A stretch of DNA of 64,000 bases from assembly GCA_017642885.1 (NCBI GenBank), contig JAEPOM010000016.1, positions 1-64,000 of the forward strand, given 5' to 3'. The stretch comes from Henriciella sp. (GTDB lineage: Bacteria; Pseudomonadota; Alphaproteobacteria; Caulobacterales; Hyphomonadaceae). Positions within the stretch are counted from its first letter, which is position 1, and each line of letters starts with the position of its first letter. Position numbers and translations under genes: made by a program. The notes below the pieces were generated by a model. The model saw nothing but the letters and a program-made list of their open reading frames with translations. It did no database searches and had not been told where the DNA came from. Of the stretch, positions 34,925-44,480 are shown one piece after another.

Positions 34925-35964
34925 GTTCGCGCAGCAGCGATCCGGGCGCGAGCAATCTCGTCCGCGACCTCGTTCGTCGGTCGCCCGCTATCCAATGCAG
35001 TATCGAGAACGCTGCCAAGCGTAACGATCAAAGTCTCAAGCTTCTGATCGACCCAGGCGCGCGAATAGTCGCCGGAGATTTCAGCCGCCACGTTGATGAT
35101 CCCGCCGCCATTTATAACGTAATCAGGCGCGTACAGGATGCCCGCGCGGCGCACAAACTCGCCCATCGCAGGTGTCACCAGCTGATTGTTCGCGCCGCCC
35201 GCAATGACCTTCACTTTGAGGCGTTTCAACGTGTCTTCATTGATGATCGCACCCAAAGCATTGGGGGAGAAGATGTCGGCGTCGACATCATAGATGTCAT
35301 CCGGCGCGACAATCTTGGCCCCGGTATTTTTTGCAATCTCCGCCAGGGCGTCCTGATCAATGTCGGTGATCACCAGATTGGCTCCCGCGTCGGCGAGGTG
35401 TTCGCAAGTATATCCGCCAACGGATCCAACGCCTTGAACAGCGACCGTCTTGCCGTTCAGATCGTCACTGCCGAAGGCGCGCAGCGCGGTTTGTTGAATG
35501 CCCTTAAAGACGCCCAGCGCCGTTACGGGCGATGGGTCGCCGCTCGCAGCATCGCCAGTTGTGAGCCCGGCGGCATAGCGGGTCTCCTGAGCCGCAATTT
35601 CGATGTCCGCGGTATCGATACCAACGTCTTCAGCCGTCCAGTAACGCCCTTGCAGGCTGTCGACGGCACGCCCGAAAGCCAGGAACAAGGCTTCAGTCTT
35701 ATCGGTTTTGGAGTTACCCCAGATGACCGCCTTGCCACCGCCGTGCGGAATGGAAGCCATGGCATTCTTATAGCTCATGCCCTGGCTCAACCGCAGCACA
35801 TCCGTGACCATGGAATGGCTATCCGAATAGTCCCACATCCGCGTTCCGCCGGATGATGGGCCGAGCGCCGTTGAGTGGATCGCTATGACTGCGCGCAGAC
35901 CACTTGGCTCGTCCGAGAAAAAGTGTACGCCCTCGTGATTATCGAATGCGGGATTGTCAAACAT
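34921..35964 (-). CDS. leucine dehydrogenase-type amino acid dehydrogenase
   Basis: A 347-residue Glu/Leu/Phe/Val dehydrogenase. It oxidatively deaminates branched-chain amino acids with NAD+. The catalytic lysines lie in GMSYKNAMASIPHGGGKAV, and the nucleotide-binding loop is VQGVGSVGGYTCEHLADAGA. ENDPNALGAIINEDT-like text and NNQLVTPAMG complete the family. Length fits leucine dehydrogenase (about 350) rather than glutamate dehydrogenase (over 400). The active-site region reads ALGPSSGGTRMW where many homologs have ALGGCRM. It forms a single gene, probably in valine/leucine/isoleucine catabolism. Confidence 0.88.
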   Translation of the reverse strand: MFDNPAFDNHEGVHFFSDEPSGLRAVIAIHSTALGPSSGGTRMWDYSDSHSMVTDVLRLSQGMSYKNAMASIPHGGGKAVIWGNSKTDKTEALFLAFGRAVDSLQGRYWTAEDVGIDTADIEIAAQETRYAAGLTTGDAASGDPSPVTALGVFKGIQQTALRAFGSDDLNGKTVAVQGVGSVGGYTCEHLADAGANLVITDIDQDALAEIAKNTGAKIVAPDDIYDVDADIFSPNALGAIINEDTLKRLKVKVIAGGANNQLVTPAMGEFVRRAGILYAPDYVINGGGIINVAAEISGDYSRAWVDQKLETLIVTLGSVLDTALDSGRPTNEVADEIARARIAAART

Positions 35965-36037
35965 ACCGGCTGCCCATCGTCATGGTTGCATTTGAAACAA
36001 AGCGGCGGTGTAACGCCTCTTCGCGCTGGGTCAACAA

Positions 36038-37093
36038 TCAGTCGGACGTTCGTCCCGGAACTTCGTTCACATTGCTGGGAAGTGGCGCGTTTGGATCACG
36101 CAGGAATGTGAGCACATCTTCGAACACCGTTTCTGCCTGCAAGTCACGAAGCAGCATGTGATAGCCATTGGGATAGTACGCGGTGCGCACATGACCCGGT
36201 AGGCGTTTTGCGGTGCGACGGACGCCATTTTTTGGAATGACAATATCCTTTGCCCCATAGGTCAGGAGCATTGGAATATCCGATTTCAGGTTCGGCGCTG
36301 CCTTATGGGCATTTTCCATCAGAGAGACGACGCCGTGCACTTGTTCAATCTTATTGGTGCGGATGCCGAGCGGGTCAGTCCACAGACGCTGGAGCATTTC
36401 GACATTGTCGCTCGGCTCGATCTTCACGAAGCGTGGCGGTCGGACCACCCAGCCAGGACGCGCGCGGACACTCGTCCACAGCGCCACACGTTGCACGACG
36501 GGAATGGACCCCCACCCGCGTAGGCCCGGCCCGGAAAATACGACTCGATCAACGCCCTGAGGCGGCCGGTCCGATCCAAACGCAGTCATCGTCACAGCGC
36601 CGCCCATCGAGATCCCGACCACAGCCAGTACGGCGTCTGGGTGATCCGCTCTCACCAGACGAACCGCTGTGCGCAGGTCTTCGCGCATGGACTCTTCATC
36701 CGGCCATTCTCCACGCCCGTAAGACCGCCCAAAGCCTCGCTGATCGTACGCGTACGTCTTTACTCCGCGCGCTGACCAGTAGGGTGCCGCCATGTGAAAG
36801 GCGTTGGCGTAGTCATTCATGCCGTGCACACCGACAATAACGATTTCCGGCGGCGTCTCTGTATCCCAAACGGTGAGGCCAAGCTCGGCTCCGTCGAAGC
36901 TGATCATTCGGTTGGCATCTGGCTCCAGCATGGGCATGGGCGGGTTCTCGAGGTTAAGCGATTTCAAAGTGGCCGGCGTGACACAGGCGGCCAGAAACCC
37001 AAAGCCGATTGCAATCAGGAGAGCAAGGAGCGAACCCGCTTTCGCAATTCGGGCAACAGATCGGTTTCGAACCAAGGATTGCGCTTCAACCAT
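36038..37093 (-). CDS. lipoprotein alpha/beta hydrolase (lysophospholipase-like)
   Basis: A 351-residue serine hydrolase of the Hydrolase_4 family. The N-terminus carries a signal with lipobox GFLAAC, so it is predicted to be a lipid-anchored envelope protein. Catalytic features: oxyanion region VGVHGMND, nucleophile elbow GISMGGAV, and a late His in YPNGYHMLL. Such enzymes act on monoglycerides or lysophospholipids. The start at 37093 makes it overlap the end of the uracil-DNA glycosylase gene by 79 nt. A TTG at 37075 would shorten the overlap and keep the lipobox. It is likely co-transcribed with that gene. Confidence 0.82.
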   Translation of the reverse strand: MVEAQSLVRNRSVARIAKAGSLLALLIAIGFGFLAACVTPATLKSLNLENPPMPMLEPDANRMISFDGAELGLTVWDTETPPEIVIVGVHGMNDYANAFHMAAPYWSARGVKTYAYDQRGFGRSYGRGEWPDEESMREDLRTAVRLVRADHPDAVLAVVGISMGGAVTMTAFGSDRPPQGVDRVVFSGPGLRGWGSIPVVQRVALWTSVRARPGWVVRPPRFVKIEPSDNVEMLQRLWTDPLGIRTNKIEQVHGVVSLMENAHKAAPNLKSDIPMLLTYGAKDIVIPKNGVRRTAKRLPGHVRTAYYPNGYHMLLRDLQAETVFEDVLTFLRDPNAPLPSNVNEVPGRTSD

Positions 37094-37605
37094 GCATTAT
37101 TTCTCCAGCTGGGATGTGGCGTAACGATGACACCCTGATCCAGAAAGCTCTGCCATTTTTGCACCGTGGCCGTGAGCGTCTTTTCCATCTGATCGCCGAT
37201 ATGCCACTTCTGAGCATAGCCGCCGATCAAAACGGTCAGTCCGATATTCGACATCCGGTCCAGCAGCGGCTGACGCCAGGTTTCGGCGCAGCGCTTCATC
37301 GGTGGAATATCGCCGCCATTCTTGTCATATCCCGGAAAACAGAATCCCATCGGGACAATCGCAACTTTGGATGCGTCGTAGAACGTCTTTTCATCCACGT
37401 TCAGCCAGTCCCGCAATCGAACGCCGGACGGATCGGTGAAAGGCCGACCCGACTCCATCGCGAGATTACCCGGCGCCTGACCCGCAATCAAAATTCTGGC
37501 CGTATTGGACACTTGCAATATCGGTTTCGGCGGACGCTCCATGTCAGCTTTGCATAATTGACATGCGCGGATCTCGGCTACGAAATTATGGAGATCGGTG
37601 CTCAT
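37015..37605 (-). CDS. uracil-DNA glycosylase family protein (family 4/5-like, Fe-S)
   Basis: A 196-residue DNA-repair enzyme that removes uracil from DNA. Motif A is GQAPGNLAMESGRPF; motif B is TPHPSW. Four cysteines (CQLC near 15-18, GFCFP and KRCAE with 16 residues between) fit the Cys-X2-Cys ... Cys-X14-17-Cys spacing of the 4Fe-4S family. ATG 37605 is favoured; a longer start at 37659 would cross into the pirin gene's first codons. It diverges from pirin 44 nt away. Confidence 0.82.
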   Translation of the reverse strand: MSTDLHNFVAEIRACQLCKADMERPPKPILQVSNTARILIAGQAPGNLAMESGRPFTDPSGVRLRDWLNVDEKTFYDASKVAIVPMGFCFPGYDKNGGDIPPMKRCAETWRQPLLDRMSNIGLTVLIGGYAQKWHIGDQMEKTLTATVQKWQSFLDQGVIVTPHPSWRNNAWLKRNPWFETDLLPELRKRVRSLLS

Positions 37606-37649
37606 TGGACTAATTACTTCCTGAATCTCAAATACTGAGGACGAGAACC

Positions 37650-38552
37650 ATGAGTGCACAAATCGAGCAAATCATAAAACCGCGAGAAAAAGACCTAGGT
37701 GACGGATTTGTCGTGCGACGGATCCTCCCATTCCACAGTCGCAAAATGGTTGGTCCATTCATATTCTTCGATCATTTCGGGCCGGTTGAGTATGCACCAG
37801 GACAGGGATTCGATGTCCGCCCGCATCCGCATATAGGTCTCTCAACCGTGACCTTTCTGTTCGAAGGTGCCATCCGGCACAAGGACAATCTGGGGAATGA
37901 TCTCGTCATTCGACCGGGCGCTGTGAACTGGATGACGGCCGGGCGCGGGATCTGCCACTCCGAGCGGACACCCGACGCAGAACGCGTGGCGGGCCAGTCC
38001 ATGCACGGCATCCAGACCTGGGTCGCCCTGCCGAAGGAATATGCGGAAGTTGCCCCGGATTTCGTTCACCACCCAGCAGATGCGATACCCGCGTTTGATC
38101 TTGGCGGCGCCAACGCACGTGTCCTTGCAGGAACCGCCTTTGGGCATACCTCGCCAGTCGAGTTTCCATGGGGCATCTGGTATGTCGGCGCAGAAGCTGA
38201 CGCTGGCGCCGACTTCACCATTGGCGCAAATGAGGCAGAGGAACGGGCGCTGTACGTGGCTTTTGGGTCCGCCTCAATCAACAACGAAACGATTGAAGCC
38301 GGTCAGATGGCCATTCTGACGCCAGGTGCTGATGTCGAAGTGTCTGTTTCTGCGGGTACGCGCTTCATGCTGGCAGGCGGAGAACCGATGGACGGACCGC
38401 GCAAGATTGACTGGAATTTTGTTGCCACTGACAAAGCACGCATTGAACAGGCCAAGGCCGACTGGCGGGCCTCTATTGAAGGCAATTGGAATGGCACGCC
38501 GTTCACGTTGCCAGACGGCGAGGTCGAGCACATTCCCCTGCCCGGGGAATAA
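37650..38552 (+). CDS. pirin family protein
   Basis: A 300-residue bicupin. The N-terminal metal-binding set is in DVRPHPHIGLSTVTFLFEG (two His) and HSERTPD-type text further on; WMTAGRGICHSERTP is a pirin hallmark. A second cupin follows (about 180-260). Some bacterial pirins are quercetin dioxygenases, others regulatory proteins; the role here is not determined. It is followed by the M28 peptidase 80 nt downstream, with a GCGCCC/GGGCGC hairpin between them that lacks a U-tract. Confidence 0.9.
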   Translation: MSAQIEQIIKPREKDLGDGFVVRRILPFHSRKMVGPFIFFDHFGPVEYAPGQGFDVRPHPHIGLSTVTFLFEGAIRHKDNLGNDLVIRPGAVNWMTAGRGICHSERTPDAERVAGQSMHGIQTWVALPKEYAEVAPDFVHHPADAIPAFDLGGANARVLAGTAFGHTSPVEFPWGIWYVGAEADAGADFTIGANEAEERALYVAFGSASINNETIEAGQMAILTPGADVEVSVSAGTRFMLAGGEPMDGPRKIDWNFVATDKARIEQAKADWRASIEGNWNGTPFTLPDGEVEHIPLPGE

Positions 38553-38632
38553 ACGGTTTCAGAAGCAACCTTGTCGCTCTGAGCGCCCTGTGCCACACCG
38601 GGCGCCATAGAAAATCACAGGAGCGAGAGACC

Positions 38633-40399
38633 ATGATTCGTCTCACAATTGCGGCATCAGCGCTGGTGCTGATCACGGCTTGCGGGCAGACCGCGGAAGA
38701 CACCGACCCAATCACACCGGAAACTCCACCCGCGGAAACTGAGACGAGCGAGGGCGACGCCCTGCTCATGCCGCTTCCTGAAGGGACGAGCCCGGCGATT
38801 AGCGCGGATGATCTGCGCCAGCGCATCGCAGCGCTTGCAGATGACGCATTTGAAGGACGTGGACCAGCCGCCGAAAAAGGCGAACAGGCTGCCGACTGGA
38901 TCGCCGCTGAGATGGCGCGTGTCGGCCTTCAACCCGCAGGCGAGAATGGCAGCTGGTTCCAGACTGTCGGAATGGTCGAGCAGACGTTGGACGAAAACGC
39001 ATCAGCGCTCACATTCTCTGGCGGCGCATCTGGTGAAGACTTCCCGATGGCGCTGAAGGAAGACGCAGTTCTGTGGACCAAGAAGCAAGACCGCGACCAG
39101 GCCGAATGGACGGATTCCGAGTTGGTTTTTGTCGGCTATGGTGTCGTCGCGCCTGAATATGGCTGGAACGATTATGAAGGCCTCGATGTCGAGGGAAAAA
39201 CCGTCGTCATGCTGGTCAATGACCCAGGCTACGCACTGGAAGGCGAGCTCTTCAAAGGCAAGTCCATGACCTATTATGGCCGCTGGACCTACAAGTTCGA
39301 AGAAGCCGGTCGCCGGGGCGCAACAGGCGCAATTGTCGTGCACGAAACCGCACCCGCTTCATATGGCTGGGACGTGGTTGGAAATTCCTGGTCGGGCGCG
39401 CAAGCGGATCTGGTGCGGACCGATGGCGGCGACAATCGCACTCTGTTTGAGTCCTGGATCACCGAAGAAACCGCGCGATCCCTGTTCGCGGAGGCGGGCC
39501 TTGATTTTTCCGAGATGAAAATCGCTGCCAAAACGCAAGGGTTCCGTCCGGTCGACATGGGCGGCCTCACGGCTAGCGGAAACCTGGTTCAATCGGTGAC
39601 CACCACACAGTCCCGCAACGTTGTCGGCATGCTGCCGGGCTCAACGGCGCCGGACGAATATATGCTGTTCACCGCGCACTGGGATCATCTCGGCAAAAAG
39701 TCCGAGGAAAAGGCCGGAGAGCCTAATCAGGATTTCTACCAGGACGACATCTTCAACGGAGCGGTCGACAATGCGACTGGCACATCGGCCCTGTTGGAGA
39801 TGGCGGAGGCAATGGCGGTTGAGGACCTCAATCGCTCGGCCTTGTTCCTCGCCGTGACTCTGGAAGAATCCGGTCTACTCGGCTCAGCTTACTATGCTGA
39901 GAACCCAACCATTCCGATGAACCAGATCGTCGCTGGTCTGAATATGGACGGTATGCTGCCGGTGGGCCAGACGAATGATATGGTCGTTGTCGGTTATGGT
40001 GCATCTGAGCTGGAAGACTTGCTCAAAGAGCATCTCGACGAGACCGGCCGTGTCATCGTGCCCGACCCGAACCCACAAGCCGGATACTTCTATCGCTCCG
40101 ACCACGTGTCTTTTGCCAAGAAAGGCGTGCCCATGCTGTACGCTGATGGTGGTGTCGACAAAGTAGATGGCGGGATCGCAGCCGGTAAAGCAATTGGCGA
40201 CACCTACACGGCGCAGCGCTACCACAAGCCGATGGACGAATATAATGACAATTGGGATCTGTCCGGCATGGAGCAAGACATCGCAGCGCTCTATTCTGTC
40301 GGATTGAAGATTGCCCAGTCTGATGCCTGGCCAACCTGGTATCCCGGCAACGAGTTCGAAGCGATCCGCCAGGCATCGCTCGCCGAACGCGAAGAGTAG
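38633..40399 (+). CDS. M28-family metallopeptidase, lipoprotein
   Basis: A 588-residue exported zinc aminopeptidase. A lipobox is visible (SALVLITACG), with lipidation at Cys17. A protease-associated domain occupies the middle part (about 190-290). Zinc ligands appear as HWDHLGK, a later DNATGTSALLEMAEA with the bridging Asp, EESGLLGSAYY, and a final His near YHKPMDEY. AGGAG lies before ATG 38633; the longer frame beginning at 38486 overlaps pirin. It is followed by rlmJ after 8 nt, so the two are probably co-transcribed. Confidence 0.9.
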   Translation: MIRLTIAASALVLITACGQTAEDTDPITPETPPAETETSEGDALLMPLPEGTSPAISADDLRQRIAALADDAFEGRGPAAEKGEQAADWIAAEMARVGLQPAGENGSWFQTVGMVEQTLDENASALTFSGGASGEDFPMALKEDAVLWTKKQDRDQAEWTDSELVFVGYGVVAPEYGWNDYEGLDVEGKTVVMLVNDPGYALEGELFKGKSMTYYGRWTYKFEEAGRRGATGAIVVHETAPASYGWDVVGNSWSGAQADLVRTDGGDNRTLFESWITEETARSLFAEAGLDFSEMKIAAKTQGFRPVDMGGLTASGNLVQSVTTTQSRNVVGMLPGSTAPDEYMLFTAHWDHLGKKSEEKAGEPNQDFYQDDIFNGAVDNATGTSALLEMAEAMAVEDLNRSALFLAVTLEESGLLGSAYYAENPTIPMNQIVAGLNMDGMLPVGQTNDMVVVGYGASELEDLLKEHLDETGRVIVPDPNPQAGYFYRSDHVSFAKKGVPMLYADGGVDKVDGGIAAGKAIGDTYTAQRYHKPMDEYNDNWDLSGMEQDIAALYSVGLKIAQSDAWPTWYPGNEFEAIRQASLAEREE

Positions 40400-40407
40400 A
40401 CAAGGCG

Positions 40408-41193
40408 TTGCTGTCCTACCAGCACGGCTTCCACGCAGGTAACAAGGCGGACGTGCTGAAGCACGCCGTCTTGCATGCTGTGCTAGAAACCGAAGCCGAG
40501 GCAGACCGTCCGTTGCTCTATGTCGAGACTCACGCTGCACGCGGTTTCTATGATTTGAACAGTGCGCAATCGATCAAGACGGGCGAAGCGCTGACGGGCG
40601 TTCTCGCCATGCCTAAAGCCAAAAAGGCGGCGAACGCTCTGCAGCCATGGTTGCGTCATGTGCAATCGAAAGGTCCGGGGTCTTATCCGGGATCCCCTGC
40701 CCTAGCTTCGCAGATCCTCGGCCCCAAGGCCAGACTGGCCCTGTTCGAGCTGCATCCAGCTGAGCACACGGCGCTATCTCAGGCTTTGCGCAAAGATGAT
40801 CGCGTGCAGATTCGCAAGGAAGACGGGTATCGCGGTGCCCTGCGCCTGCAACCGCGCCGAGCCGAAGACATGCTGGTCGTGCTGGATCCAAGCTACGAGA
40901 CCGAAGCCGATATGGACGCACTCGCCAATTGGGTACCTCGCGCCATGCGTAAATGGCCGAAAGCGAAGTTTCTGATCTGGCTACCGCTCTTCGCAGACGG
41001 CCGCGAGGAAGACTTTGGTGCGTTCCTATCCGAGTTGGACGAAGGCTTTGTCGCCGGAAGCAGATGGGCGCGCAACAGCGATGATCCGTCTGCCCTCGAA
41101 GGGTCTGCCATGATCGGCCTGCGCATCGGGGGTGGCGCGGCGAGGAAGTCGTTTGCGATTGCAGCAGAATTGGACAAGCTTTGGCGCGACTAA
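40408..41193 (+). CDS. rlmJ: 23S rRNA (adenine(2030)-N6)-methyltransferase
   Basis: A 261-residue RNA methyltransferase that modifies A2030 of 23S rRNA. The N-terminus LSYQHGFHAGNKADVLKHAV is diagnostic for RlmJ, and VLDPSYE is the catalytic DPPY-type motif with Ser in place of one Pro. The start is TTG 40408 with AAGG just upstream, 8 nt after the peptidase stop. Length fits the family (about 280). Confidence 0.92.
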   Translation: MLSYQHGFHAGNKADVLKHAVLHAVLETEAEADRPLLYVETHAARGFYDLNSAQSIKTGEALTGVLAMPKAKKAANALQPWLRHVQSKGPGSYPGSPALASQILGPKARLALFELHPAEHTALSQALRKDDRVQIRKEDGYRGALRLQPRRAEDMLVVLDPSYETEADMDALANWVPRAMRKWPKAKFLIWLPLFADGREEDFGAFLSELDEGFVAGSRWARNSDDPSALEGSAMIGLRIGGGAARKSFAIAAELDKLWRD

Positions 41194-41332
41194 TTTAACA
41201 AATTGGCGCTTGAATTGTGTCTCCCATTGGGTTGCAACTCATCGCACCAAGCCCCCACGCAAAGAACATGATCGCTTATTCCAGTTATTCCTTTCTGCGC
41301 CCGTCAGAGCGCGCCAGCTCTAGGTTTCCGGC

Positions 41333-41869
41333 ATGAACCTGTTGTTTCGCCTTCTGTGGGTTATGCTGCGAGCGCGCTTTGGCGCCAGGCATACGCCGGT
41401 GACTGCGCCAGCATTCCTGAAGTTTCGGGTTTGGCTGACGGATCAGGACATGTTCATGCACATGACCAATAGCCGATACCTGTCCTTCAGCGATCTTGGT
41501 CGCATTGATCTGTTCAGCCGCTCCGGTTTGCGAAACGTCTTGAAAGCGAACGGGTGGAAGACCGAAATCTACGGTCAGACCATGACCATCAACCGCATGC
41601 TACGGGCTCCGAAACCGTTTTCCCTCGAAACACAAATTCATGGGTGGGATGACGCGTTTCTCGTGCTGGGGCAGCGCTTCCTGCGCAACGCGAAAAACCA
41701 TGCAGGCGTCGTGACACTGCTCGCAATCAAAGACAAAACTGGTGCCGCGGTCTCACCCCAGAAGGTCCTCGATCAGATCGAGACGGGCATTCAATCTCCT
41801 GAATTGTCGCTCCCTTTTGCCGACCTAATCGAGAGCACGAAACGGTCCCGCGCATCCGACAGCAAATAA
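41333..41869 (+). CDS. acyl-CoA thioesterase-like hotdog protein
   Basis: A 178-residue hotdog-fold protein of the THEM6/4HBT_2 type. The motif VWLTDQDMFMHMTNSRYLSF has the family pattern D-x(2)-x-H-M-x-N-S-x-Y. The following GRIDLFSRSGL helix and the EIYGQTMTINRML strand complete the fold. It probably hydrolyses acyl-CoA. It begins 139 nt after rlmJ; that gap holds nothing recognisable. Confidence 0.82.
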   Translation: MNLLFRLLWVMLRARFGARHTPVTAPAFLKFRVWLTDQDMFMHMTNSRYLSFSDLGRIDLFSRSGLRNVLKANGWKTEIYGQTMTINRMLRAPKPFSLETQIHGWDDAFLVLGQRFLRNAKNHAGVVTLLAIKDKTGAAVSPQKVLDQIETGIQSPELSLPFADLIESTKRSRASDSK

Positions 41870-41972
41870 TCGATAAGTCTACTTTTGAATGTATTCGTAT
41901 TTTTGCACTTTGTAATTGTTTGAATACTTATTTCCGTGCATCAGGAAGTTGATTCTTTTTTCGGAAATCAAA

Positions 41973-42206
41973 ATGGCTTTGAAATCCTCTCCGTGGACGT
42001 TTTATGCGCAGGTGCTTTCACGGGCGTTGAACGAACTCGAATCCGCCTGCACGGCGGCGCCTGAAAGTCCGGAATACAAGTTCTATCGATCAGAAGCCCC
42101 GGTCGTTCTGGAAGAAGCGCGTGAAGCCCTCGCGGCCTTGAAACATCATGTGCGCGACCTGGAACTGGCGCAGCCCAAAAGCACGGCGAATCCGACTCAC
42201 CATTAG
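41973..42206 (+). CDS. small protein, 77 residues, unknown function
   Basis: It starts MALKSSPWTFYAQVLSRALN and has long helical stretches (VVLEEAREALAALKHHVRDL) with no membrane segment. ATG 41973 is preferred; an upstream in-frame ATG at 41916 has no good ribosome-binding site. GGAAA lies 6 nt before ATG 41973. No family recognised. The following gene starts 79 nt later on the same strand. Confidence 0.5.
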   Translation: MALKSSPWTFYAQVLSRALNELESACTAAPESPEYKFYRSEAPVVLEEAREALAALKHHVRDLELAQPKSTANPTHH

Positions 42207-42284
42207 GTCCTCCAACGTCAAGCTTGATTATCGTCCGCCATCCGCACATGGTGTCGCCAACGACCGACAGAGGCGGAGAATTCC

Positions 42285-43358
42285 ATGGCCAAGCAGCACC
42301 ACATTTCGAAATCCAATCTGCGTGAGACGCAATGGGTCGACCAGCCTGCGGGCGATCTGGCAGATGGAGATGTCCGTCTGCGCCTCGATGCGTTCGCGCT
42401 CACAGCCAACAATGTCACATACGCCGCTTTTGGTGGCGCACCGATGCACTACTGGAATTTCTTTCCGACGAGCAGCGATGCTCAGGGACGCGTTCCGGTC
42501 TGGGGCTTCGCAACGATTGCCGAGTCCAAAGCCGATGGCGTATCCGAAGGGCAACGCGTGTATGGCTATTTCCCGATTTCTGAGGAACTCATCGTCAGCC
42601 CAACTCGGGTATCTGAGCGAGGGTTCATGGACGGTGCCGCGCATCGGCAAGGTCTTGCGCCGATTTATAATACCTACGCCTTCACCTCGACTGATCCCGC
42701 CTATCTGGAGGGCGCCGAGCCAGAGCAGATGCTATTTCGACCGCTTTACCTGACCGGATGGATGATTTGCGATTTCCTGATGCAGGCAGAACCACGGCCA
42801 GACGCTGCGCTGATCTCCAGCGCCTCATCGAAGACAGCGATTGCCGCTGCCCACAGCTTGCAGCGCCAAGGCGTTCGCACCGTCGGTATCACGTCCCCCC
42901 GGAACGTGGAGTTCGTCAAGAAGAGCGGTTTGTATGATGAAGTGCTGACCTATGACGAAGTCAGTTCCTATAGGGCATCTGGCGCGGTTGCTTACGTTGA
43001 TTTTGTCGGACGTCCCGAACTTACAAAAGCCGTTCACGTCGCATGTGGCGATAGTCTGGCGCACAGCATGATCATCGGCGCTACGGATTGGGAAACCGAC
43101 CGCATGCCGACAGCAGATCTTCCCGGCCCAACTCCGACGCTGTTCTTCGTACCGGATTATGCCGCCAATCGTTCAAAACAGCTCCCACCCGGCGAGCTCG
43201 ACGCCCGCACAGGGAAAGACCTGGTAGCTTTCTACCCGGTTTCACGGTCCTTCGTGACACCTAAAATGGTGGAAGGTACAGACGCGATCACGCAAGCCTG
43301 GCTGGAGACAGTTGAGGCGAACGTTCCCGCCGATCAGGGCCTGGTCTGTAAGTTCTAG
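42285..43358 (+). CDS. DUF2855 family protein (MDR/quinone-reductase-like)
   Basis: A 357-residue protein. The text LRLDAFALTANNVTYAAFG and VPVWGFATIAESKADGVSEG, followed by RVYGYFPIS, is characteristic of DUF2855, a branch related to zinc-less alcohol dehydrogenase/quinone reductases. A Rossmann-like segment (SASSKTAIAAAHSLQ) occurs mid-protein. Its substrate is unknown. GGAGAATTCC lies just before the ATG. The stop overlaps the end of the convergent lipoprotein gene by 4 nt. Confidence 0.8.
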   Translation: MAKQHHISKSNLRETQWVDQPAGDLADGDVRLRLDAFALTANNVTYAAFGGAPMHYWNFFPTSSDAQGRVPVWGFATIAESKADGVSEGQRVYGYFPISEELIVSPTRVSERGFMDGAAHRQGLAPIYNTYAFTSTDPAYLEGAEPEQMLFRPLYLTGWMICDFLMQAEPRPDAALISSASSKTAIAAAHSLQRQGVRTVGITSPRNVEFVKKSGLYDEVLTYDEVSSYRASGAVAYVDFVGRPELTKAVHVACGDSLAHSMIIGATDWETDRMPTADLPGPTPTLFFVPDYAANRSKQLPPGELDARTGKDLVAFYPVSRSFVTPKMVEGTDAITQAWLETVEANVPADQGLVCKF

Positions 43359-44407
43359 TCTTCGCGTTCGTGCACCATGAATACCGTACGCTGATTGCGG
43401 GCGCGCGCTTCCGGCGTGTCACTGGTATCCACCGGGTTTTGCGCGCCAAACCCGCGCGCATCGATAGAGTCTCGATCAGCGAAAATGGACAGCTGGTCCC
43501 GGATCGCCGAAGCACGATTTTGAGATAGTTCCAGCACGTCCACATCGTCTGATGGTCCGGCGGCGTGCTGCCGGATTTCGATCTCGTAACCACGGCAAAG
43601 ACTTGCCACTCCCGCAAGCGCGTCCATAAGCGGCTTGCTCGAATTCGCGACGATCGCCTCCCCTTCGACGAAGGCAATAGACTGGTCATCCATCGTTTCG
43701 AAAAAAGCATTGTCGCATTCGATCAACGATGGCGCATCGCTGAGTGTCAGCAAGGCCTCACCAACCGGTTCCGTCTGACCGGCAACCGAAATCGCGTCGA
43801 CAGCAACATATACCGTATCATCATCGTTTAGCTGAATACTGATCGCATTCATGGCAGCGCGGTAGGCGTCCTGCTTCGTTGCTCCATCCGGTGCCATTCC
43901 GTGCAGAATGACGACCTGGTTTTTGACATCGGCTTTCAACCAGGAGATCCGCATCGCGGCGAACGCATCATCCAGGGTGGAGGAGACATCAGCATTCTGG
44001 AACCGTAATTCGATATTGTTGACGACCTGCTGAACAGTCTCGCCGATCTTTGGATCTTTCTCGAAAGCATCCCTCGCATTTCGAAATCCATCGATCCGGC
44101 TGGCTTCGTTTGGTGCCAGGCCGCCAATCGTTGCGGTTTGGCCGTCCCAGGCCACCGTGAGCCATGGGAAACCCTGTCCGGCGAGACTGCGCCCGATACG
44201 CTGCGCCGTCAGGATAGACTGCTCGCCCCCCTGTTCATCCAATGAAGACACCGCAACTAGCTTGCCATCGATAAACTCGAAGAACTGCCCATCCGGAATG
44301 TCGACGCATTGGGCCGCGTTGGTTAAGGTCGCATCGCTGATCGGGTTGCAAGCCGCAAGGCCTGCGCCCAATACAATCGCAATCACGCCCGTGCGCGTTG
44401 AGTGCAT
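43355..44407 (-). CDS. OmpA/BON-like outer-membrane lipoprotein
   Basis: A 350-residue protein with lipobox LGAGLAAC (lipidation near Cys20). The middle holds two repeats resembling BON domains, each with ISWLKAD- or WDGQTATIGG-type strands. The C-terminal 110 residues are OmpA-like: SQNRASAIRDQL followed by ARGFGAQNP and ARARNQRTVFM, as in peptidoglycan-binding OmpA domains. The start at 44407 follows GGGGCGAG; a TTG at 44419 is the alternative. Role is structural in the envelope. Confidence 0.78.
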   Translation of the reverse strand: MHSTRTGVIAIVLGAGLAACNPISDATLTNAAQCVDIPDGQFFEFIDGKLVAVSSLDEQGGEQSILTAQRIGRSLAGQGFPWLTVAWDGQTATIGGLAPNEASRIDGFRNARDAFEKDPKIGETVQQVVNNIELRFQNADVSSTLDDAFAAMRISWLKADVKNQVVILHGMAPDGATKQDAYRAAMNAISIQLNDDDTVYVAVDAISVAGQTEPVGEALLTLSDAPSLIECDNAFFETMDDQSIAFVEGEAIVANSSKPLMDALAGVASLCRGYEIEIRQHAAGPSDDVDVLELSQNRASAIRDQLSIFADRDSIDARGFGAQNPVDTSDTPEARARNQRTVFMVHERED

Positions 44408-44480
44408 ATCTCGCCCCAAATCTTACTCTACATCCGAGACCTAGCTCTGATCGCCGTATATTGGAAGGGAATGCGTGGGA

